The notes beneath the pieces are model-generated. The model did no database searches, was not told where the DNA came from, and saw only the letters and a program-made list of their open reading frames with translations. This document shows positions 28,283-32,674 of a DNA stretch of 32,674 nt, piece after piece. This DNA is from a virus. Made by a program: the position numbers and the translations under genes. Location: IMG/VR virus record IMGVR_UViG_3300042466_000518, positions 1 through 32,674 of that record; one strand, given 5' to 3'. The stretch's first letter is position 1, and each line of letters begins with the position of its first letter.

Positions 28283-28291
28283 TGTGGATAA
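28283..28291 (-). promoter_or_regulatory. Perfect DnaA box
   Basis: The plus strand reads TGTGGATAA, the exact complement of the bacterial DnaA consensus TTATCCACA. It stands at the left border of the TTCCAA array in non-coding DNA. One more exact match exists at 19135-19143, inside a gene, so one match alone is not proof. Confidence 0.55.
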
Positions 28292-28300
28292 CTTTATTTG

Positions 28301-28817
28301 TTCCAAAATTCCAATTAGCGATTCCAAAGTTCCAGCCCAGTTGGAATCTTGGAATCTGACCAAAAAGCAAATTCCAATTTGGAATTCCAGTATTTGCCTC
28401 TTATGTAAAGTTGTTCCAATCTGGAACACAAAATTGGAATCTTGTAAGTGCTTGATTTTAAACAAGAAAACACCACTTTTGACCTAAAAATTCCAAAATT
28501 CCAGTTTTTTAAAATAGGACAACCGGTTGGAGAAATAATTTGGAAGAGCAAGACTGTGTCAGCAAGTGCAACGCATAGCAATATGTGGTTTTTCAGCTAT
28601 TTTCTCATTTTGCCCGACGTCCCTGCAAATCGCTGGAATCTTGGAATTTTGGAATAAATATAATTTTTTTTTTTTTTTACTACTACTACTACTCTACTCT
28701 TTATATTCATTTCATAACCTTAGTAGTACTTTTCCAGATTCCAATTCACCCCAATTTGTTCCAAAAACCCGTTCCAATAACCCCCCAAAAAGTCTAACTG
28801 TACATATCCAATTCCAA
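28301..28817. repeat. TTCCAA/TTGGAA hexamer array, candidate replication origin
   Basis: Ten TTCCAA (28301, 28309, 28322, 28372, 28414, 28491, 28739, 28759, 28772, 28812), seven TTGGAA (28341, 28349, 28379, 28434, 28540, 28641, 28649) and six TTCCAG/CTGGAA (28330, 28385, 28421, 28499, 28633, 28732) fall within ~520 bp. Neighbouring starts are 8 bp apart in six cases. Well under one exact TTCCAA/TTGGAA copy would be expected by chance. The stretch has no credible gene, is AT-rich, and contains the T-run and TAC repeats. This looks like an iteron-type binding array, most simply a replication origin. Confidence 0.6.
28664..28692 (+). repeat. T15 run and (TAC)5 microsatellite
   Basis: Fifteen T (28664-28678) run directly into five TAC units (28678-28692). 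An AGTAGTA at 28722-28728 can pair back with the TACTACT units. It stands inside the hexamer array and could be an easily melted DNA-unwinding site. Confidence 0.75.
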
Positions 28818-28871
28818 TCCCTGTACACTACGCCCCAAGCCCCGCACCTCAACAAAGTCACCCCACACCCC

Positions 28872-28900
28872 TATGTTTATAAGTAAAGTTATGTTACAAT
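28872..28900 (+). promoter_or_regulatory. Promoter type B copy 1 (extended -10)
   Basis: The extended -10 TGTTACAAT ends at 28900; a weak TATGTT (28872-28877) lies 17 bp upstream. About 50 bases around it, including GTAAAGTTATG, TACAAT and GTCGGGGA, are shared with the second copy at 30247-30275. It drives the operon starting at 29038. Confidence 0.75.
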
Positions 28901-28978
28901 TGAGTCTGAGTCGGGGAATAAGCGCCTGCAAACCTCTCCAACTCAAGCCTTTGCCAACCCCAAGACGACCAACAATCG

Positions 28979-28996
28979 TTTCACGGGTGGGTGAAA
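28979..28996. promoter_or_regulatory. Inverted-repeat candidate operator in the type B leader, copy 1
   Basis: TTTCAC (28979-28984), GGGTGG, GTGAAA (28991-28996), 18 bp in all, preceded by CG. The same element occurs at 27420, 28220 and 30320. It is in the 5' leader, 40 bases before the start codon. Confidence 0.65.
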
Positions 28997-29037
28997 TCAA
29001 GTTAGTTCAATTCAGTTCAATTTAGTTAGGAGTCATC

Positions 29038-29382
29038 ATGAAAGCTAAGTTTGTCGTCTCTCCCTCCCTCGTTGCCAAAATGCAACGTGAGATGCTCGAC
29101 CATCTCCCCCGTTCTATCCGCAAGACATTGCGCATTACAACCCCCAAGGCACAACCCATTGCCAAAACACCCATCGACACAGACCAAATCGTGTCTGACT
29201 GGTTAGCGATTCACGACCCCCTGAACGACAGAGACTATCTCTGCACAAACACAGTCGACCCCGATATGGACATAACCTCCCACCAAGAATTTGGTGACAT
29301 CGACAACGAGTACGAGGGTCTGACAGTTGTCAGTATGGGCAAAGACACCCGCCGTTGGCTCAAGGGTTACAACATCCTCTGA
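29038..29382 (+). CDS. Early protein, unknown function
   Basis: The protein has 114 residues. A basic N-terminal half (MKAKFVVSPSLVAKMQREML, DHLPRSIRKTLRITTPKAQP) is followed by an acidic half (DRDYLCTNTVDPDMDITSHQ, EFGDIDNEYEGLTVVSMGKD) and a short end TRRWLKGYNIL. AGGAG is 5 bases before the ATG. It is the first gene of the operon 29038-30222, behind promoter type B, and lies just after the candidate origin. I do not recognise a family. A replication role would fit the location but has no motif support. Confidence 0.7.
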   Translation: MKAKFVVSPSLVAKMQREMLDHLPRSIRKTLRITTPKAQPIAKTPIDTDQIVSDWLAIHDPLNDRDYLCTNTVDPDMDITSHQEFGDIDNEYEGLTVVSMGKDTRRWLKGYNIL

Positions 29383-29403
29383 ACAAACAACAAAGGAAAC
29401 ATC

Positions 29404-29553
29404 ATGAAGATTGAATTCAAAGATGTGCCAGTCGGTGCATCATTCATCAGCAACGGAAACTTCTGCACAAAGGTATCAACACGCACAGCAGTGCTTGTCC
29501 AGTACATGCGGACTTTCCATTTCAAATCTAACGAAATAGTGGAGGTAGCGTAA
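29404..29553 (+). CDS. Tiny early protein (49 residues), beta-rich
   Basis: A 49-codon frame starts at ATG 29404 after AAGGAAA and ends with TAATG overlapping the next start. It reads MKIEFKDVPVGASFISNGNF, then CTKVSTRTAVLVQYMRTFHF, then KSNEIVEVA. The pattern FKD-x-PxGxxFxxNGxxxxKxSTRTA resembles tiny phage proteins with an SH3-like strand set that I know from other aquatic phages, with no assigned role. Coupling with the next gene and good codon structure make it real despite its size. Confidence 0.75.
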   Translation: MKIEFKDVPVGASFISNGNFCTKVSTRTAVLVQYMRTFHFKSNEIVEVA

Positions 29554-29816
29554 TGAAACATTACATTGGTGAAGTCGAGACTTACTTCGGTGAAAGCGAG
29601 GTCAGTACGATGATTAAGTTCAAGACTGATTCACACCCCGATGAATACCTAGATAAAGTTGCTTCAGACTTCTGGGGCATCGACGGTTCGGAGGCCGGTG
29701 ACGGCACAGTCAGCATGTATGACTTCGGTGATCGCATGACAAGCGCGGGTCGTTGGCAAGAGATTGATGCCGACATGTTCAACAAACTAACTTTAATTGT
29801 GGAGATAGTAAGATGA
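29553..29816 (+). CDS. Small acidic early protein, unknown function
   Basis: The protein has 87 residues. It opens MKHYIGEVETYFGESEVSTM, continues FKTDSHPDEYLDKVASDFWG, TVSMYDFGDRMTSAGRWQEI and ends NKLTLIVEIVR. It is acidic, mixed alpha/beta and soluble. The start shares one base with the stop of the 49-codon gene, and its own end overlaps the next ATG as ATGA. No family is recognised. It is part of the type B operon of small proteins. Confidence 0.7.
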   Translation: MKHYIGEVETYFGESEVSTMIKFKTDSHPDEYLDKVASDFWGIDGSEAGDGTVSMYDFGDRMTSAGRWQEIDADMFNKLTLIVEIVR

Positions 29817-30016
29817 AAGTAAGAGACATACGCAAGCGCAGGGCAAAGAGCAAGTACCAATCCAATGGTGCGTTCAGCTTCTTACGCCTGAGTCAGACTA
29901 AGCGTTGCCGTACCTACGAGGAGGGATGCTTTATCTGTGACCCATGGCACTTCTACGACACGCACAAGCGGTTCCCCACATGGCACGAATTGATGGATGA
30001 AGGAGTAATGAAATGA
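29813..30016 (+). CDS. Small basic Cys-containing early protein
   Basis: The protein has 67 residues. The N-terminus is very basic (MKVRDIRKRRAKSKYQSNGA). The middle holds C32, C39 and C42 with nearby His (CRTYEEGCFICDPWHFYDTH), which could form a small metal site, though it is not a standard zinc finger. The end is TWHELMDEGVMK. It overlaps both neighbours by 4 bases. The charge suggests nucleic-acid binding; the function is unknown. Confidence 0.68.
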   Translation: MKVRDIRKRRAKSKYQSNGAFSFLRLSQTKRCRTYEEGCFICDPWHFYDTHKRFPTWHELMDEGVMK

Positions 30017-30222
30017 CTGACCAACAGCAATGTTATTCGATCCATGTGCGCGTGATGGATGTGTATGGCAGAAGAGTTGCTTACCCTGTGTGCGACAAGG
30101 CGAAGGTGTTTGCCGCTATTGCAGGGACAACGTCTCTTACTGAGACAACGCTCAAATGTATACGCAAGCTCGGGTTCGACATACATGTTGTGCCACAAGA
30201 ACCTTTAACGCTAGACCTGTGA
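30013..30222 (+). CDS. Small early protein, unknown function
   Basis: The protein has 69 residues. It reads MTDQQQCYSIHVRVMDVYGR, RVAYPVCDKAKVFAAIAGTT, SLTETTLKCIRKLGFDIHVV. It appears to be a small alpha/beta protein (strand, helix, helix, strand). It starts in an ATGA overlap with the preceding gene and is the last of this operon; promoter type B copy 2 follows within 30 bases. No terminator was seen after it. Confidence 0.68.
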   Translation: MTDQQQCYSIHVRVMDVYGRRVAYPVCDKAKVFAAIAGTTSLTETTLKCIRKLGFDIHVVPQEPLTLDL

Positions 30223-30246
30223 CTTAACAAAGTTGGGGTAAATCCC

Positions 30247-30275
30247 TATGTTTATATGTAAAGTTATGGTACAAT
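30247..30275 (+). promoter_or_regulatory. Promoter type B copy 2 (extended -10)
   Basis: TATGTT (30247-30252), 17-bp spacer, extended -10 TGGTACAAT ending at 30275. The flanks, GTAAAGTTATG before and GTCGGGGA after, match copy 1. It drives the operon from 30370. Confidence 0.75.
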
Positions 30276-30319
30276 GGAATCTGTGTCGGGGAGTAACTCG
30301 ACACAGCCATCACTTACCG

Positions 30320-30337
30320 TTTCACGGTACGGTGAAA
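30320..30337. promoter_or_regulatory. Inverted-repeat candidate operator, perfect copy in the type B leader
   Basis: TTTCAC, GGTACG, GTGAAA: arms of 6 bp around a 6-bp spacer, preceded by ACCG as in the copies at 27420 and 28220. It lies between the promoter and the ribosome site of the gene at 30370. Confidence 0.68.
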
Positions 30338-30369
30338 TTCAATTCAGTTTTATTCAGTCAGGAGATAGT

Positions 30370-30651
30370 ATGGGACAGTTCAAAAACATTGGCATTGTTC
30401 TGCGTCAAATCGCAGACGACACCAACGTACATCCATCCATCCGCGATGCGATGCGCAACACATCCGTAAAGCAAGCACCTGTCGACAAAGTGTATTTGCT
30501 TCTGTGCGACGGCAATGTGACCGACGTATTCACCGACAAAGACATGGCGATGTACGACCTGCATACATGCATCAAGGCAGACGAGGCAGAGGGTCTTGAC
30601 CATGAGTGGAAAGTCATTGTCCGTCAGCTCACAACCACAACCCTTCCATGA
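30370..30651 (+). CDS. Early protein, unknown function
   Basis: The start is ATG 30370, 5-6 bases after AGGAGA; the frame is open further upstream but that part is the promoter and leader. The 93 residues read MGQFKNIGIVLRQIADDTNV, HPSIRDAMRNTSVKQAPVDK, VYLLLCDGNVTDVFTDKDMA, then a helix and VIVRQLTTTTLP. The middle VYLLLCDGNVTDVF and DMAMYDLHTCIKADEA form strand-helix elements, as in small phage proteins of unassigned role. Its stop overlaps the zinc protein start by 4 bases (ATGA). First gene of the operon leading to the AAA+ ATPase. Confidence 0.7.
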   Translation: MGQFKNIGIVLRQIADDTNVHPSIRDAMRNTSVKQAPVDKVYLLLCDGNVTDVFTDKDMAMYDLHTCIKADEAEGLDHEWKVIVRQLTTTTLP

Positions 30652-30851
30652 TACCTAGCTGTTCAGCCTGTGGTGAACTTTACTCTGCACAACGCCATCG
30701 CATGGGATATACATTGTGTATGCCATGTGGCGAGAAACACGCGCGTAGTACCAAACACACTATCGTGCCGATGCCCAAGTCCAACTACATCGTTGTGACT
30801 GATCGTTCTCTATTACTTAATCTCAACTCAAGCCACAAGGGAGGCCGTTAA
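30648..30851 (+). CDS. Small zinc-ribbon protein
   Basis: The start is ATG 30648, in ATGA overlap with the upstream stop. The 67 residues hold C5-x2-C8 and C24-x2-C27 (PSCSACGELYSAQRHRMGYT, LCMPCGEKHARSTKH), a classic four-cysteine zinc ribbon. The second half, TIVPMPKSNYIVVTDRSLLL with NLNSSHKGGR, is a block I associate with early genes of aquatic phages. It may bind DNA or host RNA polymerase. It precedes the DUF3150-like gene by 1 base. Confidence 0.75.
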   Translation: MIPSCSACGELYSAQRHRMGYTLCMPCGEKHARSTKHTIVPMPKSNYIVVTDRSLLLNLNSSHKGGR

Positions 30852-30852
30852 C

Positions 30853-31761
30853 ATGAACTTTGAACTTCAACAACCCAACCACATCATCTCACTTGCAACG
30901 TCAGCACTTGTCGTATGCGTGGATGTCAACGTGTGGACTGCAACGAAACAGGATCGCGCCATCTCTAACGAGGTGACAACATCTAAGAAAGCCTCTGCTG
31001 ATGCAGGCAAGTTCACCAAGAACTTACTCTCCGATTCACCCGACCACAAGGCGCTACTGAACTATCGGCAGACCGTGTATAACTGGCTTCAGAGGTCGAC
31101 ATACGACTGGGCGGGCTCAATGCGTTTGCTTCCAACGATCAACCTTGAGAAGTTCAAGAAAGAGTACGCCCAACATGAGGCCGACTTCAAAGCTCTGCTC
31201 GAGAAGTTCATTACTGCATACCCGCAGATTGTCAGCGATGCGGCGTTCAAGCAAGGCGATATGTTTAATCGTTCAGAGTACCCTGAACCTGAAGAAGTTC
31301 GCACCAAGTTCCGCATGCGTCTGCATGTACAGAAAGTACCGCAGGCCGACTTTCGTTCGTCTGTGAGCGAAGCATTGGCAGAAGATTTGAAGAACCACTA
31401 CGAGCGTCAAACGCAAGAGATCATCAACGCTGTGATGGACGATGCATCCGAGCGTCTTGTAGAGATTGCTTCACGGTTAGCCAACGCATGTACCGAGGCA
31501 ACGCCCGATGAAGATGGCAAGGTAAGGCGCAAGAAGATCTACGACAGTACTGTGAGCCAAGCCAAGGAGATTTGCAAGACCATCGAGAACTTCAACCTGA
31601 CAAACAACAAGGCATTGTCACAAGCAGTAGTAGACCTTAGCTTTGCGCTTGACGGTATCAGCACAGAGGATTTGCGTGAGAGTTCTTATACCCGAAGCGT
31701 AGTCAAAGAGAATGTCGATGACATGTTATCTAAATTTAAACCCATAAGGAGTTTTGTATGA
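30853..31761 (+). CDS. DUF3150-like helical protein, partner of the AAA+ ATPase
   Basis: The protein has 302 residues. The N-terminal strand region ALVVCVDVNVWTATKQDRAI is followed by KKASADAGKFTKNLLSDSPD and YRQTVYNWLQRSTYDWAGSM. Then come long helices (INLEKFKKEYAQHEADFKAL), a central RTKFRMRLHVQKVPQ, and a coiled coil (ALAEDLKNHYERQTQEIINA). This layout and its place beside a MoxR-type ATPase fit DUF3150, a family known from phages and plasmids without an assigned function. The family name is from memory. GGGAGG precedes the ATG. The end overlaps the next gene by 4 bases. Confidence 0.7.
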   Translation: MNFELQQPNHIISLATSALVVCVDVNVWTATKQDRAISNEVTTSKKASADAGKFTKNLLSDSPDHKALLNYRQTVYNWLQRSTYDWAGSMRLLPTINLEKFKKEYAQHEADFKALLEKFITAYPQIVSDAAFKQGDMFNRSEYPEPEEVRTKFRMRLHVQKVPQADFRSSVSEALAEDLKNHYERQTQEIINAVMDDASERLVEIASRLANACTEATPDEDGKVRRKKIYDSTVSQAKEICKTIENFNLTNNKALSQAVVDLSFALDGISTEDLRESSYTRSVVKENVDDMLSKFKPIRSFV

Positions 31762-31943
31762 CCGACCTAGAGATCGTATTGTTGATTGCGTTAGCGGTTA
31801 TAACGGTAATGTACGACAGAGAACGCCGCCGTGCCGTGTACTTATCTTGTATGTTGGTCGCAGTTGGCTTGAAGGAAGCCACAGTTGAGGTTGACATGGA
31901 AGATAAGACATTCAGCGTCAAGCACATCAAACCCAGTAAGTAA
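31758..31943 (+). CDS. Small membrane protein in the AAA+ operon
   Basis: The protein has 61 residues. One N-terminal membrane segment (LEIVLLIALAVITVMY, residues 3-18) is followed by RERR, matching the positive-inside rule with the C-terminus in the cytoplasm. A second weaker hydrophobic stretch is YLSCMLVAVG. The end is charged (EVDMEDKTFSVKHIKPSK). AAGGAG lies 6 bases before the ATG, which overlaps the preceding stop. It might tether the AAA+/DUF3150 pair to the membrane, which would be unusual; this is inference. Confidence 0.65.
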   Translation: MTDLEIVLLIALAVITVMYDRERRRAVYLSCMLVAVGLKEATVEVDMEDKTFSVKHIKPSK

Positions 31944-31983
31944 TCATTCACCCATCCCTGAAACATTAACCAAAGGAAACACT

Positions 31984-32674
31984 ATGTCCAAAATTAACTT
32001 CAACCTGAACATCACTATCGATGACTGCGCAAACGTCATCAAGACAATCGGTAATTCAATTACTCCCATCATTGTGTCCGAGCCCGGTTGCGGCAAGTCA
32101 TCAATCCTTAAGATGCTTGAGGCTGATCTCGGTACTGATGAGTATGACTTTATCTATGTCGACTGTCCTGTTAAAGACATGATGGATGTCGCGGCATCAA
32201 TCCCCAACCATGCAAGCAAGACTCTTGAGTACTATGTGTCGTCTCTCTTCAAGCTAGGCAACGGCAAGAAGAAAGTCATCATGCTTGACGAGTTCATGAA
32301 GTCCCCCACGCTATTGCAGATTATCTTCACCCGACTCATGCTTGAGCGTAGTGTTGGCGATGAACCCCTGCCCAAGGGTAGCATCGTGTTCGGCACAAGT
32401 AACAATGCAAGCGATGGCGTAGGCGACAGCATGTTGGCTCACGTTGGTAATCGTGTGTGTATCTTGCACATGAGCAAGCCCAATGCAGAATTGTGGAACA
32501 TTTGGGCGACTAAGCACAAGGTAGCTAGACCGATTCGTGCATGGGTGGCGATGACTCCCAAGGCCATGCGTAGCTATCTGGACGGTGATGAGAGCGACAA
32601 CCCATATATCTTTAAACCATCATCTCCCGCACGTTCATTCGTGTCGCCTCGTTCATTGGCGAAAGCATCTCCCA
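31984..32674 (+). CDS. MoxR-type AAA+ ATPase, cut by the right edge
   Basis: The visible 230 residues start MSKINFNLNITIDDCANVIK after AAGGAAA. Walker A is EPGCGKSS (33-40), Walker B is VIMLDEF (98-104), and sensor 1 is FGTSNN (136-141). The segment LLQIIFTRLMLERSVGDEPL with KGSIVFGTSN is typical of MoxR-type AAA+ proteins, which remodel partner proteins. The C-terminal lid and any arginine finger beyond residue 230 are outside the window. In related operons a von Willebrand-type (CobT-like) gene follows; here it would lie to the right. The operon pairing with a DUF3150-like gene supports a chaperone-like machine in early phage functions. Confidence 0.85.
   Translation, partial: MSKINFNLNITIDDCANVIKTIGNSITPIIVSEPGCGKSSILKMLEADLGTDEYDFIYVDCPVKDMMDVAASIPNHASKTLEYYVSSLFKLGNGKKKVIMLDEFMKSPTLLQIIFTRLMLERSVGDEPLPKGSIVFGTSNNASDGVGDSMLAHVGNRVCILHMSKPNAELWNIWATKHKVARPIRAWVAMTPKAMRSYLDGDESDNPYIFKPSSPARSFVSPRSLAKASP

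Noticed and set aside
28284-28886. Open frames of 65-106 codons on both strands in the hexamer array
   Set aside because: They consist of translated TTCCAA repeats and the T/TAC runs, lack ribosome sites, and overlap each other in several frames.
30274-30369. 32-codon extension before the gene at 30370
   Set aside because: This part holds the end of the promoter, the inverted repeat and the leader; a good AGGAGA marks the internal ATG.
1-32674. tRNA genes, integrase, repressor, CRISPR or defence genes
   Set aside because: None could be recognised on either strand by eye; absence here says nothing about the rest of the genome.

Overview
The window is a 32.7-kb piece of a tailed double-stranded DNA phage (Caudoviricetes). 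The gene families look like those of uncultured freshwater or pelagic phages. A short-tailed (podovirus-like) virion is the best guess: there is a very large portal with a Gln-rich C-terminus, a short head-tail adaptor-like protein, long fibres, and no tape-measure, sheath or major tail-tube gene in 25 kb of virion module. The host is unknown. A gamma/betaproteobacterium-like host would fit the sigma70-like promoters and the perfect DnaA box, but that is inference. No tRNA, CRISPR, integrase or lysogeny gene was seen.

Minus-strand late module (positions 1-25,665, transcribed leftward). It begins at about 25.7 kb with a putative small terminase, the large terminase, the portal, a small coiled-coil protein, a GroES-like co-chaperonin, a scaffold-like acidic protein, a conserved accessory protein, a likely decoration protein and the major capsid protein. 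Behind the capsid gene lies a strong intrinsic terminator plus a UUCG-loop hairpin and a structured leader. Small beta-rich virion proteins follow, then a run of very short basic proteins sharing an ADGIA-x-x-GKT motif, head-tail connector candidates, two beta-rich structural proteins, two homing-endonuclease-type genes around a 60-residue gene, a 2,313-residue repeat fibre, a tail-fibre protein, a beta-propeller fibre and two membrane-associated proteins. Most genes overlap by 1-20 bases or are separated by only a few bases, so translational coupling is expected.

Divergent control region (25,666-26,060). This 395-bp gap has no gene. It separates the leftward late module from the rightward early module and holds the first of three near-identical sigma70-like promoters.

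Plus-strand early module (26,061-32,674). The first part is unusual. Small genes are separated by private terminators, and three copies of an ~82-86-bp intergenic element (starting TTTGATACCAGTTAT) follow terminators. Two of the copies run directly into promoters. Two of the units encode tandem paralogues of an unrecognised ~200-residue protein. The third copy of the element leads into ~800 bp of non-coding DNA. That stretch holds a perfect DnaA box, more than 20 TTCCAA/TTGGAA-type hexamers often 8 bp apart, a 15-base T-run and a TAC microsatellite. This is my main candidate for a previously undescribed replication origin or protein-loading site. Beyond it are two operons with a second conserved promoter type (extended -10). 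They encode small unknown proteins, a CxxC zinc protein, a DUF3150-like protein and a MoxR-type AAA+ ATPase that runs off the right edge. An 18-bp inverted repeat (CGTTTCA, 8 bp, TGAAA) recurs next to these promoters and is a candidate operator.

All family names come from recognition of motifs and gene order by eye; no database search was possible.
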